Positions 1 through 10,404 of a stretch of DNA of 37,546 bases are shown piece by piece. Made by a program: the position numbers and the translations under genes. The stretch is taken from NCBI GenBank assembly GCA_019873665.1, contig JAIOAV010000032.1:1-37546 (forward strand). The letters are read 5' to 3'. This stretch comes from Chloroflexota bacterium (lineage in GTDB: Bacteria; Chloroflexota; Anaerolineae; JAAYEA01). The first letter of the stretch is position 1, and every line of letters starts with the position of its first letter. The notes under the pieces were generated by a model. It was not told the origin of the DNA, made no database searches, and worked only from the letters and a program-made list of their open reading frames with translations.

Positions 1-1
1 C

Positions 2-685
2 CGCCTGCGTGAGCGCGGCGACCCGGAACAATTGGCGTTTTGGGATCGGCAGATGATCGAGGAGGGATCGTATCTGATCGCGCGCCGCCACTGGCTGATC
101 GGACGCCTGAACGATCTGGTGGCGCAACTGCACCCACAACTCACCGGTCAACAGGAATCGCTCCGCTTGACGTATCTGCCGAGCGTGACGCTGCCGGAGC
201 TGATGGAACAAAGTTACCAGCTGGAGATGCCGCTGGAGGGCGTGATTGACATCAGATCGGAGCGCGCGCGCATCCAGCAGGCATTCACGGCGCAGCTGGC
301 GCCGCTGCGCGACGATGAGGTCGAGCGCGGCACATCCTTGCTGGGGCCGCATCGCGATGACATGCGCTTTCTGGTGAACGAGGTGGACATGACCAGCTTT
401 GGCTCGCGTGGCCAGCAGCGCACCGCGGCGCTTGCCGTCAAACTGGCCGAGGTGGAATGGCTGCAGCAGGAGACGGGGGAGTGGCCGGTGCTATTGCTGG
501 ATGATTTCCTCTCGGAGCTGGATCTGGCGCGCCGCGACTATGTGCTGGCAACGCTCCACCGCGCGCAGCAGGTGCTCATCACGACGACCGACGTGCACGG
601 CTATCCGGCCGACTTTCTGCGCGCGGCCACGCTCCTCCACGTGCAGCAGGGCGTGATCGAGGCGATGACCTGGCCAGCAAGCTAG
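2..685 (+). CDS. recF: DNA replication/repair protein RecF, C-terminal part (5' truncated by window edge)
   Basis: RecF is an SMC-like ATPase that loads RecA at gaps in single-stranded DNA through RecO and RecR. The frame is open from base 2, so the start and the Walker A lie outside the window; about 227 residues are present. The ABC-type signature region reads LLGPHRDD followed by SRGQQRTAALAVKLAE. The Walker B reads VLLLDDFLSELD and is followed by a D-loop-like segment. These are hallmarks of the RecF C-terminal half. The gene ends in TAG at 683-685 and converges on the lysine operon 35 bases further on; I see no strong terminator between them. Confidence 0.93.
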   Translation, partial: RLRERGDPEQLAFWDRQMIEEGSYLIARRHWLIGRLNDLVAQLHPQLTGQQESLRLTYLPSVTLPELMEQSYQLEMPLEGVIDIRSERARIQQAFTAQLAPLRDDEVERGTSLLGPHRDDMRFLVNEVDMTSFGSRGQQRTAALAVKLAEVEWLQQETGEWPVLLLDDFLSELDLARRDYVLATLHRAQQVLITTTDVHGYPADFLRAATLLHVQQGVIEAMTWPAS

Positions 686-720
686 GGAAAGGCGGATGCT
701 ATCGCCAAGAAGCCGCCCGC

Positions 721-1773
721 CTAGAGACTTTGCAGCACCCTCCTTAGCACTTCGATCCCCCGGCGAAACTCGGCCAGACTGATGTGCTCCTGCGGCGTGT
801 GGTCGAGCCGCGAATCTCCCGGTCCATACGCCACGATGGGGCATCCCCACGCCGGCCCCACGATATTCATGTCGGATGTGCCGTGCTTCAGGGCAAAGCG
901 CGGCGAGCCGCCTTCGTCGCGGATCGCCTGCAGGAACGCGCGCACCAGCGCCGTGTTCCGCTCCGCCTGGAAAGGCTCTTCTTCGTTCATGGTGCGCAGC
1001 GTGGCCTCTCCGCGCCACGCCTCCATAGCACTGCGCAATTCGGCGACCGTCATCCCCATCGGCACGCGGTACGCTACCGTCATGCGGACGCGATCCACCA
1101 GCCCGTCGCTCTCGCTCTGGATCTGGCGCAGCGTGGGATCCAGCGTGGCAAAGGAGCGATTGGCGCCGTTGTTGCGCTGCGCCGCGTAATCGCGGCACCG
1201 CTCCCAGAACGCGACCGCCTTCTCGCTGACTGTCTGGCCCGGCCCGGAGGAGTGCTCCATCTCTTGCGCCAAAGTGTACTCGGCGGAGAGGCTCCCCTTG
1301 TAGCCGAGGGTGACGCGATCCCAGTTGCTCGGCTCGCCGATGATGGCTGCCGCGGGCCGGTACTGAGTCACCGCGTACCGCGCGCCGTGCGACGTGGGAC
1401 ACTCCTCCTCCACCGCCCCGATCACCACAAAGCGCTTGCCAGGCAGTGGGCCAATCGCCGCGACCGCCGCGATAAAGGCCGCGAGTGGCCCCTTGGCGTC
1501 CACCGCGCCGCGGCCATAGAGGAGATCACCCTCCCGGCGCACTGGCACTGCGCCTGGCACCGTGTCCATATGCCCCAGCAGGACGATCTCCTGTTCTCCG
1601 TCACCGATGATGCCAACCGCATTCCCGGCCGCGTCGCGAAAGGCGCGCATGCCCGCCACTTGGCTCATGCGGCACACGAGCAGATCGGCGATGGCGTGCT
1701 CCTGACCAGAGAGGCTGGGCGTCTCCAGCATCTCTTGCAGCAGTTGCTCGGGCGCAAAAGGAAGTTGCCGCAT
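721..1773 (-). CDS. lysK: [LysW]-lysine hydrolase, M20 metallopeptidase family
   Basis: LysK releases lysine from the C-terminal glutamate of the LysW carrier, the last step of the LysW-dependent aminoadipate pathway in the cytoplasm. The 350-residue protein has the M20 pattern: GHMDTVPG and [14 protein letters not shown] early for metal ligands, [12 protein letters not shown] for the catalytic Glu pair, and a closing [14 protein letters not shown] with [10 protein letters not shown] for the second metal site. An ATG at 1771-1773 starts it 3 bases after the lysX stop, so it is co-transcribed. An ArgE/DapE-type deacylase would look similar, but the position next to lysW and lysX makes LysK the best call. 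The same enzyme can process LysW-ornithine in some lineages. Confidence 0.9.
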   Translation of the reverse strand: MRQLPFAPEQLLQEMLETPSLSGQEHAIADLLVCRMSQVAGMRAFRDAAGNAVGIIGDGEQEIVLLGHMDTVPGAVPVRREGDLLYGRGAVDAKGPLAAFIAAVAAIGPLPGKRFVVIGAVEEECPTSHGARYAVTQYRPAAAIIGEPSNWDRVTLGYKGSLSAEYTLAQEMEHSSGPGQTVSEKAVAFWERCRDYAAQRNNGANRSFATLDPTLRQIQSESDGLVDRVRMTVAYRVPMGMTVAELRSAMEAWRGEATLRTMNEEEPFQAERNTALVRAFLQAIRDEGGSPRFALKHGTSDMNIVGPAWGCPIVAYGPGDSRLDHTPQEHISLAEFRRGIEVLRRVLQSL

Positions 1774-1776
1774 GAC

Positions 1777-2631
1777 TCAGGCCCGCACGTCGCCGTTGCC
1801 GACCGCCACGACATAGTCCAGGATGCGGTTCGGGATATCCACACCGGTGGGCGCGATGCTGTTGCGGAACTCCATCGTATAGTTCACTTCGCTCACCAGA
1901 TAGCCGCGGTCTGGGTCCTCCAACACGTCCACCGCCAGGACGCCACCGCCCACCGCCTTGGCGGCAGCCACCGCAATGGCGTTCAGCTCCGGCGTAACCG
2001 GGCAGTTCACGGCATGTCCGCCCCGCGCTGTATTGGTGATCCAGTGGGCAGAATCGCGATAGATGGCGCAGATCGTCTCGTCACCCACCACAAAAGCGCG
2101 AATGTCGCGTCCCGGCTTGCGGATGTACTCTTGGATATAGAATATCGAATGGTGGTAGCTGCCGAGGATCTGTTTGTGCTCCAGCACTGTCTCCGCTGCC
2201 TCGCGGTCGTTGATCTTGGAGAGCAAGCGCCCCCATGAGCCAACGGCTGGCTTGAGCACGACCGGATAGCCCATCTCCTCAATCGCCTGCAAGGCTGACT
2301 CGGTGGTGAAGGCTACCACCGTGCGCGGTGAGGGCACCCCGTGGCGGAAGAGGGCACTGGTGGTGAGCAGCTTGTTGCCGCATATTTCCGCCACATCATA
2401 CGTATTGATGCACGGAATGCCCCAGTCTTGTATGATGCGCAGCGCCGACACCGCGCGGGAGTGGTTGATACACCGCTCCAGGACGGCGTCGTAGTGAAAG
2501 TCGGGCGTTCCCATATCCAAGATGAGTTCCCGATCGTCAATGAGATCGTACACGATGCCGCGTTTCTCCATCGCCTCGAACAGCAGCTTTTCCTCGACAC
2601 GCACTCGCGAATAGAGAACACCGATTTTCAT
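1777..2631 (-). CDS. lysX: alpha-aminoadipate--LysW ligase (ATP-grasp)
   Basis: LysX uses ATP to join the amino group of alpha-aminoadipate to the C-terminal Glu of LysW, protecting it for the following steps. The 284 residues form a RimK-like ATP-grasp protein. Visible are a [15 protein letters not shown] nucleotide-binding segment, a YIQEYI strand, the [11 protein letters not shown] segment, and the metal-binding end [19 protein letters not shown], which closely resembles Thermus LysX. The ATG at 2629-2631 has a GGAGG-like site and lies 31 bases after the lysW stop. No frameshift is seen. An ArgX (glutamate-specific) function cannot be ruled out by eye, but all other genes of the operon belong to lysine synthesis. 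Confidence 0.93.
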   Translation of the reverse strand: MKIGVLYSRVRVEEKLLFEAMEKRGIVYDLIDDRELILDMGTPDFHYDAVLERCINHSRAVSALRIIQDWGIPCINTYDVAEICGNKLLTTSALFRHGVPSPRTVVAFTTESALQAIEEMGYPVVLKPAVGSWGRLLSKINDREAAETVLEHKQILGSYHHSIFYIQEYIRKPGRDIRAFVVGDETICAIYRDSAHWITNTARGGHAVNCPVTPELNAIAVAAAKAVGGGVLAVDVLEDPDRGYLVSEVNYTMEFRNSIAPTGVDIPNRILDYVVAVGNGDVRA

Positions 2632-2662
2632 CGTTGGCCTCCACTGCTCTCGATATCCGCGT

Positions 2663-2827
2663 TCATTCGCCCCAATCCTCCTCTTCCTCTGGAGCTAGGT
2701 CTAGCTCCAGAGGGTCGGCGCAGATGACCTCCAGCTCCGCGCCACAATCGGGGCATATCACCAGCTCCCCCTTGATGACACCCACTAGCGTGATGGTGGC
2801 CTCGCATTCGGGACACGTTCCTGCCAT
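2663..2827 (-). CDS. lysW: LysW, amino-group carrier protein (54 aa)
   Basis: This small acidic protein carries the growing lysine intermediates on its C-terminal glutamate. It has 54 residues. CPEC (residues 5-8) and CPDCG (25-29) form a zinc ribbon, an acidic tail follows, and the protein ends in EDWGE, the diagnostic LysW terminus whose final Glu is the attachment site. The ATG at 2825-2827 has GGAGGT at 2835-2840, a 7-base spacing. It lies between hicd and lysX. The AT-rich 53-base spacer upstream (2828-2880) may hold a weak internal promoter, which would supply more carrier than enzyme, but no clear hexamers are seen. The gene is easy to miss because of its length. Confidence 0.96.
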   Translation of the reverse strand: MAGTCPECEATITLVGVIKGELVICPDCGAELEVICADPLELDLAPEEEEDWGE

Positions 2828-2880
2828 CTTTCTTACCTCCTATGAGAATTTATCTTTTATAACAGTCATTTGTATTGCGT

Positions 2881-3876
2881 TCAGTGCAGGTGGCGCAAGA
2901 CGGCCTCGCCCACTGCGGTAGTGGTCGCCTGCCCGCCCAGGTCGGGAGCCAGCAGGCCCTCCCGCAACGTAGCGGTGACAGCGGCGCGCACCCGATCGCC
3001 ATCCTGCGTTTCGCCCAGGTAGTCCAAAAGCATGGCAGCGCTCAGTATCGCTGCCAGGGGGTTGGCGATGTTCCGGCCGACGATGTCGGGCGCGGAGCCA
3101 TGCACCGGCTCAAAGATGGCCAGCGTGTCGCCGATGTTGCCCGCTGGCGCCAGCCCCAACCCACCCACGAGCATCGCTGCCTCGTCCGACAGGATATCGC
3201 CAAAGAGGTTCGTCGTCACCACCACATCAAAGTGCTCCGGGTCGCGGATCAGGCGTAGCGCCATCGTGTCCACGAGCACCTCCTCGATCGTCAGGCCCGG
3301 ATATTCCGCGGCTACCCGGCGCACCGCGTCACGAAAGAGGCCACATGTCTCGGGCAGGATGTTGGCTTTGTGGACGATCGTCAGGTGGCGGCGGCGGCGC
3401 AGCGCTTGCTGGCATGCCAGCCGTCCGATCCGCTCGGAGGCGGCGCGAGTGATCACTCGCTCGGCGACCGCCGTCTGGCCATCGCTCCGCTCGCGCTGCA
3501 CGTATAGCCCCTCTGTGTTCTCGCGCACGATGAGCATGTCCACATCGCGGCGCGAAGACGGCACCGGCGCTGACATCACCGGGCGCACGTTCGCATACAG
3601 GTTGAACTCGCGCCGTAGCGCCACGATGGGGCTACGATAGCCCGGCACTCGGCGTGATGGAGAGGAGACCGCGCCAAAGAGCGCCGCCTCGCACGTTCCG
3701 AGCAGTGCTACCGTCTCGTCCGGCAGCGCCGTGCCGGTGCGCTGGAAGCAGTCCCAGCCGATCTCGCCTTCGACGAACTCCCACCGCGGCCCCAGCGCCT
3801 GCAGAGTGGCGACCGCCCACGGCACAACCTCGCGCCCGATGCCATCCCCCTTGAGTACTGCGATGCGGTGCGTCAC
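2881..3876 (-). CDS. hicd: homoisocitrate dehydrogenase (beta-decarboxylating dehydrogenase family)
   Basis: The enzyme oxidises and decarboxylates homoisocitrate to 2-oxoadipate with NAD+, after homoaconitase. The 331-residue protein has the family pattern: GDGIG at residues 10-14, then the substrate loop SSPSRRVPGYRSP where Thermus HICDH has SPTRKVPG. RENTEGLY, HKANILPET, a metal-binding TTNLFGDILSDEAA and EPVHGSAPDI follow. It starts with GTG at 3874-3876, overlapping the lysU TGA by four bases, with a GGAGGG site. 3-Isopropylmalate dehydrogenase is the close alternative. The substrate loop and the neighbouring homocitrate synthase favour homoisocitrate, possibly with some isocitrate activity as in Thermus. 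Confidence 0.9.
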   Translation of the reverse strand: MTHRIAVLKGDGIGREVVPWAVATLQALGPRWEFVEGEIGWDCFQRTGTALPDETVALLGTCEAALFGAVSSPSRRVPGYRSPIVALRREFNLYANVRPVMSAPVPSSRRDVDMLIVRENTEGLYVQRERSDGQTAVAERVITRAASERIGRLACQQALRRRRHLTIVHKANILPETCGLFRDAVRRVAAEYPGLTIEEVLVDTMALRLIRDPEHFDVVVTTNLFGDILSDEAAMLVGGLGLAPAGNIGDTLAIFEPVHGSAPDIVGRNIANPLAAILSAAMLLDYLGETQDGDRVRAAVTATLREGLLAPDLGGQATTTAVGEAVLRHLH

Positions 3877-4376
3877 AGCGCTCCCTCCGCCTGCCCGGGA
3901 AAGCGCCGGTACTTGCGATAGTACGCAATCAGATTCCCTTCGCGCCAGATCTCCCGCACAAATTCGGGCGGCTCGGGCAGTGGGTAGCTGCCGTGCGCCG
4001 TGATGATCTCGTATGCATCGCGGCGGAGGGTAACCTCTTCGCCATCCCGCAACACGCCGGTCAGGTCCGCCGCAAAGAGCGGGATGCCGAGGTTGAGCGC
4101 GTTTCGGAAAAAGATGCGTGCAAAGCTCGGCGCGATGATAGCGGCGACTCCCACCACTTTTAGCGCCTTGGGCGCATATTCGCGGGACGACCCGCAGCCA
4201 AAGTTCTTGCCCGCCACGACGATGTCGCCCGGCCGCACCTCCCTGGCGAACTCGGGCCGAGCCTCGATGAACGGGTACTTGCCCAGCTCCGCCTCGGATG
4301 TCATATAGGGCGCGTAGCGGCCTGGCACGATCTGATCCGTGTCAATGTCATCGCCGAACATCCATACTCTTGCCAT
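3873..4376 (-). CDS. lysU: homoaconitase small subunit
   Basis: This is the swivel-domain subunit that completes the LysT/LysU hydro-lyase, which interconverts homocitrate, cis-homoaconitate and homoisocitrate. The protein (167 residues from the second ATG) opens with a segment like Thermus LysU, FGDDIDTDQIVPGRYAP. It carries the active-site stretch GKNFGCGSSREYAPKALK and ends with ARIFFRNALNLGIPLF. Two ATGs sit side by side at 4377-4379 and 4374-4376. I chose the inner one because GGAGG at 4382-4386 is then 5 bases away; the outer ATG would be only 2 bases away. The gene overlaps hicd by 4 bases. The isopropylmalate isomerase small subunit is the alternative. Confidence 0.9.
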   Translation of the reverse strand: MARVWMFGDDIDTDQIVPGRYAPYMTSEAELGKYPFIEARPEFAREVRPGDIVVAGKNFGCGSSREYAPKALKVVGVAAIIAPSFARIFFRNALNLGIPLFAADLTGVLRDGEEVTLRRDAYEIITAHGSYPLPEPPEFVREIWREGNLIAYYRKYRRFPGQAEGAL

Positions 4377-4385
4377 CATCGCCTC

Positions 4386-6777
<2,392 letters not shown>

Positions 6778-6813
6778 TCAACCCTCCCCAGATGTGTGAG
6801 TATCCCGGACAAC

Positions 6814-6864
6814 AAAAAAAGAGCCAACCCCCGTGGCAGACGCGCTGCGCTGGGTGGTTGGCTC
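6814..6864 (-). terminator. attenuator terminator of the lysine operon leader
   Basis: On the minus strand GAGCCAACC (6864-6856) pairs with GGTTGGCTC (6829-6821), extended inward by CCC with GGG, and seven U follow (6820-6814). It lies about 30 bases after the leader-ORF stop and 43 bases before hcs. The 5' arm can pair instead with leader region 6894-6881: CUGGG with CCCAG and UUGGC with GCCAA, nested in one helix. This would prevent termination. Confidence 0.85.
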
Positions 6865-6895
6865 TCGTCTTTGCAGGAACGCCAAGCGGCCCAGG

Positions 6896-6982
6896 CTAGC
6901 GCCTGGGCTTCTTGCCTTGCTGCGCCGCTAGTTGCAGCGCAGCGTCATCCATCTCGCTGTATCGGTTCACTGACGATGCCAT
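6896..6982 (-). CDS. lysine leader peptide, 28 aa (predicted)
   Basis: A 28-codon ORF begins with ATG at 6980-6982 and ends in TAG at 6896-6898. It begins MASSVNRYSEM and ends QQGKKPRR; two adjacent AAG Lys codons occupy 6913-6908. An AAAGG site lies about 10 bases before the ATG, which is weak. GCCCAGG (6908-6902) starts in the second Lys codon and pairs perfectly with CCTGGGC (6895-6889) just after the stop codon. A ribosome waiting at the Lys codons would mask only the first arm; one reaching the stop would mask both. This is the classical geometry of leader-peptide attenuation. Leader-mediated attenuation of the lysine cluster is known in Thermus thermophilus; this peptide itself I do not recognise. 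Confidence 0.75.
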   Translation of the reverse strand: MASSVNRYSEMDDAALQLAAQQGKKPRR

Positions 6983-7013
6983 GTGCCGATGACCTTTGTC
7001 CGATGTCGGGTAC

Positions 7014-7062
7014 AAAAAAGAGCGCTCATCGAAACCGAGTCGTGCCGCGACTCTGAGCGCTC
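7014..7062 (-). terminator. first hairpin with U-tract in the lysine operon leader
   Basis: Minus-strand TGAGCGCTC-type arms (7062-7054 and 7028-7020) form a 9-bp stem, with an inner GAGTCG/CGACTC hairpin, followed by six U (7019-7014). GGGTA (7067-7063) and TACCC (7012-7008) could close a further outer stem around the U-tract. It lies only about 10-15 bases after the predicted transcription start and before the leader peptide, so lysine-operon transcripts must read through it. It may instead make a very short RNA. Confidence 0.7.
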
Positions 7063-7079
7063 TACCCTGAGCTAGCAAT

Positions 7080-7108
7080 ATTGTAGCACATGATCCTCTG
7101 CAAGTCAA
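7080..7108 (-). promoter_or_regulatory. sigma-70-type promoter of the lysine operon
   Basis: On the minus strand TTGACT (7108-7103), a 17-base spacer and TACAAT (7085-7080). Transcription is expected to start near 7073. The promoter sits 18 bases after the stop of the phosphotransferase gene, so the lysine operon has its own start. A leader of about 300 bases (to 6772) follows. Confidence 0.85.
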
Positions 7109-7125
7109 ATCGGGGAAGCGCCGCT

Positions 7126-8160
7126 CTACGAGGCAGTCTGTGAGATGAGATCAGCGATAACCAGGGGCGCTTCTTGCTCCAGCCAGCGGAGCGAGCGCAG
7201 CGCGCCTGTAGTGAGCAGCGCGAGTTGCTGGGCGGGCGCAACCTTGCGCATGGCACGAATCCGCACGCCCAGCCACGTCTGCCACATGTAGAGGGGCAGC
7301 GCTTGGCTTTCGGCAGCCTCCAGCGGCCAGATGGACTGATAGGCGGTCAGAAAGGCTCGTGCACCTCTTTCGTCCGGCTCCCATGCCTGCACGAGTGAGG
7401 CGATGCGGTCGGGGTCAATGTCGCTGGCGCGACGGAAGGCGAAGAAGATCAACGCCTCCCCGACGTCAACAAGACGCACTTGGCGGCTCACCCAGTCCAT
7501 GTCAAAGATGCCGCCGACCGCGTCCCCGCGAAAGAGGACGTTCGCAGGAGTATAGTCGCCGTGGACGATGACGTGCGGCAGCAGAGAGACATCTGTCTCG
7601 GCGATCCTCTGCTGTAAGCGCCCTGCGGAGGCAAGCATCTCCGTAGCAGCAGCGCGCATGATCGGAGTCCCCGTCAGGCTAGGCAGCGTCTCGGCCAGTG
7701 TGCGATACATGGCGCCAATCTCGTGTTCCAGGGGCCATGGCTTGGCTCCTGGAGGCTGCAGGTCGCGGGTTGTGCAGTGAAAGCAGGCCAGCGTCTCCGC
7801 CGCCGAACTGATCTGCGCGAGGTTCCCCTGGCGAAAGCGTTCGAGATCCGGAACATGGCGGAAAAGCTCGTACGCGGCGTCGCCCTGCTGCACCCACGTC
7901 TCCCCAGACCGCGTGCGTTCTGGCGGCACACACGGCAGCCCGGCAGCAGCCAGCGCCTGGATGACGCCATGGTCAAAGCGCACCACATCTGGCGTGGACG
8001 AGGCTGGCCGCCGCTGCCGCAAGAGGTAGCGGCCTCGCTCTGCCTGCACCCAGATCTTGGGCGCTGCCGTGCCGCCGCCCGCCTCGACTCGCTGGAGCGC
8101 GCCAAGGTCATAGTGGCTGAGTAAGGCAAGCCACTCGTCTTCGTTCTTCCCTGATATCAT
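7126..8160 (-). CDS. aminoglycoside phosphotransferase / homoserine kinase-like (APH family) phosphotransferase
   Basis: This is a 344-residue protein with the small-molecule kinase fold of the APH/choline kinase/HomK group. The catalytic Brenner motif is VIVHGDYTPANVLF (H200, D202) and the Mg-binding DFG equivalent is GIFDMDW near residues 217-223. The N-lobe shows a glycine-containing loop (VEAGGGTAAPKIW) and RGRYLLRQR, which may hold the ATP-contacting Lys/Arg. The substrate is not evident; CotS-like, homoserine or sugar substrates are all possible. It starts with ATG at 8158-8160, with only a weak ribosome site. It lies upstream of the lysine promoter and downstream of a dehydratase, 33 bases apart, and so may share the dehydratase transcript. 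Confidence 0.8.
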   Translation of the reverse strand: MISGKNEDEWLALLSHYDLGALQRVEAGGGTAAPKIWVQAERGRYLLRQRRPASSTPDVVRFDHGVIQALAAAGLPCVPPERTRSGETWVQQGDAAYELFRHVPDLERFRQGNLAQISSAAETLACFHCTTRDLQPPGAKPWPLEHEIGAMYRTLAETLPSLTGTPIMRAAATEMLASAGRLQQRIAETDVSLLPHVIVHGDYTPANVLFRGDAVGGIFDMDWVSRQVRLVDVGEALIFFAFRRASDIDPDRIASLVQAWEPDERGARAFLTAYQSIWPLEAAESQALPLYMWQTWLGVRIRAMRKVAPAQQLALLTTGALRSLRWLEQEAPLVIADLISQTAS

Positions 8161-8193
8161 CTTTCACAACCCCGTTTCGTGGCGCAAGGCGTT

Positions 8194-9333
8194 CTATTGG
8201 TCCACAACCGAACCGTCAACGTGGAGCCTGGTCTGCACCTGTCGTGGCCGATACGGGTAGCGCTCGGCGGCATCCTCCGCCAGCTCGACGCCGATGCCAG
8301 GCACTTCGGGTATGATGAGAAATCCGTTCTCCAGCTTGAGCGTCCCCTGCACGATCTCGCTCTTGGGCGGTTCCCCTTCGCCGCGCGGATACTCTTGCAG
8401 GGCGAAATTCGGGATGCACGCGGCCAGTTGTGCGCAGGCCGCCGTCGAGACGGGGCTGAGCGGGTTATGGGGCACGACGCCGACGTCGCGCGCTTCGGCC
8501 AGGGCGGCGATCTTCTTGCAATGCGACAGCCCGCCGGCCAGGCAAACGTCCGGCCGCACGTACTGGACGGCGTTGCGGCTGAGCAACATCTCGAACTCGT
8601 AGATGGTGTGAATGCGCTCGCCGGTAGCGATGGGGATGTTGATGTGGTCGGCGACAAAAGCCATCTCGTCCAAGTTGTCCGGCCGCACAGGGTCCTCGAA
8701 GAAGAAGGGGTGATAGGGCTCGATGCCGCGGCCTAGCACGATCGCCTCGTGTGGCGTGAGGCGGCGATGGATCTCGATGCACAGGTCCACCGCATCACCT
8801 ACCGCCTCGCGGTAGCGCGCCACAGTCTCGATGGCGTCCTCCATCTTGGCCGCGTGCGTCTTGAAGAACGGGATGTCGTGCGGCTCGTCCAGAAATGGCG
8901 TGAGATGCCCGACTGCCGTAAAGCCTGCCTCCTTCGCCGCCACGCAGCCCTGGACAAGCTGCTCGGTGGTGCGGCCAAAGACGTGATAGTAGACGCGCGC
9001 CTTGTCGCGGACCTTGCCACCGAGGAGCTGATAGCAGGGGACGCCGAAGTGTTTGCCCGCGATGTCCCAGAGGGCGATATCAATGGCGCTGAGGCCGCCC
9101 ATGATGGCAGCGCCGCGAAAGTGGCTCCAGCGGTAGAGGTATTGCCAGTGGTGTTCGATGCGCAACGGGTCTTGGCCGATGAGGTAGCGTTTGAAGGTCT
9201 CGATGGCGCTCGCCGAAGCCTCCAGATAGCCCCACGCGCCGGATTCGCCCAAGCCGGTGATCCCCGCGTCGGTATGCACCTTGACAAAGAGATAGCGATC
9301 CACGAATATCGTCTCGATCTCGATGATTTTCAT
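8194..9333 (-). CDS. enolase-superfamily (mandelate racemase/muconate lactonizing-like) acid-sugar dehydratase
   Basis: The 379-residue protein probably removes water from an aldonic acid. It has the N-terminal capping domain, then a barrel with CIEIHRRL (E187, H189), FFEDP (E213) and IATGERI (E239) as probable metal ligands. VPHNPLSP (H289) and LQEYP (E314) are the likely acid/base pair. The layout matches galactonate-dehydratase-like enzymes, but the first metal ligand is Glu (EIH) where DgoD has Asp (DFH). I chose the ATG at 9331-9333, which has GGAGG 6 bases upstream; an in-frame start 6 codons earlier is possible. Its own promoter lies at 9360-9388. Substrate unknown; mannonate, galactonate or a related acid. 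Confidence 0.85.
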   Translation of the reverse strand: MKIIEIETIFVDRYLFVKVHTDAGITGLGESGAWGYLEASASAIETFKRYLIGQDPLRIEHHWQYLYRWSHFRGAAIMGGLSAIDIALWDIAGKHFGVPCYQLLGGKVRDKARVYYHVFGRTTEQLVQGCVAAKEAGFTAVGHLTPFLDEPHDIPFFKTHAAKMEDAIETVARYREAVGDAVDLCIEIHRRLTPHEAIVLGRGIEPYHPFFFEDPVRPDNLDEMAFVADHINIPIATGERIHTIYEFEMLLSRNAVQYVRPDVCLAGGLSHCKKIAALAEARDVGVVPHNPLSPVSTAACAQLAACIPNFALQEYPRGEGEPPKSEIVQGTLKLENGFLIIPEVPGIGVELAEDAAERYPYRPRQVQTRLHVDGSVVDQ

Positions 9334-9359
9334 CTGGTCCTCCAGGCTCACAGTGATTC

Positions 9360-9388
9360 ATACTACCCCAAACCGGCGTGCAGCGCAA
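9360..9388 (-). promoter_or_regulatory. promoter of the dehydratase/phosphotransferase pair
   Basis: On the minus strand TTGCGC (9388-9383), 17 bases, then TAGTAT (9365-9360), about 27 bases before the chosen dehydratase ATG. It is divergent from the aldo/keto reductase promoter at 9422-9449. Confidence 0.6.
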
Positions 9389-9421
9389 GCAATGACGCTC
9401 TTGGCCCGGTCACCACATCCC

Positions 9422-9449
9422 TTGCGCCACGGCCGTTTTCCCGTATACT
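9422..9449 (+). promoter_or_regulatory. promoter of the aldo/keto reductase gene
   Basis: TTGCGC (9422-9427), 16 bases, then TATACT (9444-9449), about 50 bases before the ATG. Confidence 0.55.
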
Positions 9450-9502
9450 GGTGCTTAGGGCATGGCCAGTTCTGCCCGTGAAGGCATGATAGGAGGTTCA
9501 AG

Positions 9503-10381
9503 ATGGAAACGCGACCATTTGGCAAGACCGGAGCTTCTTTCCCGATTCTCAGCTTTGGCGGCCAGCGCATTGTGGATGGCCACGGCTGCACGGAGGAAGA
9601 GGCAATCAAGATCGTCAATACGGCCATTGACCGGGGCATCCGTTACTTTGATACCGCCTGGGTCTATTCGCAAGGGCAGGCAGAAACCCGTCTTGGCAAG
9701 GTGGTCAAGCACCGCCGCAAGGAGATGTGGATCGCCACCAAGACGTGGGATACCACGCGGGATGGCGCGCGCCGCCAGCTCGAGGAGAGTCTGAAGCGCC
9801 TGCAGACAGATCATGTGGATGAATGGCGGCTACACAACGTGTACGATTTCGCGCGGCTGGATGCCTTCACCGGCAAGGGCGGCGCGCTGGAAGCGGCCAT
9901 CCGGGCGCGGGAGGAAGGTCTGATCCGCTACATCAGCATCAGTTGTCACACCGACCCGCAGATCCTCATCGAGGCGCTCGACCGCTTTCCCTTTGATAGC
10001 GCGCTGATCGCGCTCTCGGCGCTCGATCATTTCATCTTGAGCTTTGCCGAAGAGTTCCTGCCGGTGGCAAACGCTAAAGGGGTGGCGACCATCGCCATGA
10101 AAGTGCTGGGACTGGGGAGCCTGACACACGAGGTGGAACGCTCCCTGCGCTATGCGTTCGGCTTGCCGGTGAGCACCGTGATCGTGGGCATGGAGACGAT
10201 GGCGCAACTGGAACAGAACCTGGCGATCGCCGAGTCCTTTACGCCGTTGACAGACGAAGAGCGGCTCGCCTTCTTCCGCGACATCCTGCCTCTGGTGCGC
10301 CCCGACAAGATGCGCTGGAAAGCAGACGACTGGAACAACCCGCGGGCGTGGGTGCCACGGCGGCGAGGCCGTACAGGCTGA
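9503..10381 (+). CDS. aldo/keto reductase
   Basis: The 292-residue NAD(P)H-dependent oxidoreductase has an AKR TIM barrel. The catalytic tetrad is visible: D50 and Y55 in YFDTAWVYSQGQAE, K80 in IATKTW, and H111 in EWRLHNV. The C-terminal half shows ATIAMKVLGLGSL, then GLPVSTVIVGMETMAQLEQNL, which usually holds the cofactor-phosphate site. The ATG has AGGAGGT about 6 bases upstream. The order of motifs resembles the group of bacterial AKRs with possible ferredoxin-like tails, but no Cys cluster follows here. It lies between a dehydratase and a sialidase-like gene, so a sugar or sugar-acid carbonyl is a reasonable guess for the substrate. Confidence 0.9.
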   Translation: METRPFGKTGASFPILSFGGQRIVDGHGCTEEEAIKIVNTAIDRGIRYFDTAWVYSQGQAETRLGKVVKHRRKEMWIATKTWDTTRDGARRQLEESLKRLQTDHVDEWRLHNVYDFARLDAFTGKGGALEAAIRAREEGLIRYISISCHTDPQILIEALDRFPFDSALIALSALDHFILSFAEEFLPVANAKGVATIAMKVLGLGSLTHEVERSLRYAFGLPVSTVIVGMETMAQLEQNLAIAESFTPLTDEERLAFFRDILPLVRPDKMRWKADDWNNPRAWVPRRRGRTG

Positions 10382-10404
10382 CAGCGAGTGCAGCGGCCCA
10401 GCAG

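Noticed and set aside
784..2238. 484-codon plus-strand ORF opposite lysK and lysX
   Set aside because: Shadow frame from high GC at third positions; no ribosome site and low-complexity His/Arg-rich product; the opposite strand encodes clear enzymes.
2628..2816. 62-codon minus-strand ORF over lysW
   Set aside because: Out-of-frame shadow; the real gene in this stretch is the 54-residue LysW at 2663-2827 with zinc-ribbon cysteines and the EDWGE end.
7017..7078. tRNA-like sequence: a GCTCAGGGTAGAGC D-arm look-alike plus a GGTTTCGAT T-loop look-alike in the lysine leader (minus strand)
   Set aside because: No acceptor stem, no usable anticodon arm (the inner hairpin is a 6-bp stem with a 5-base loop) and a U-run follows. 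It is better explained as a terminator hairpin.
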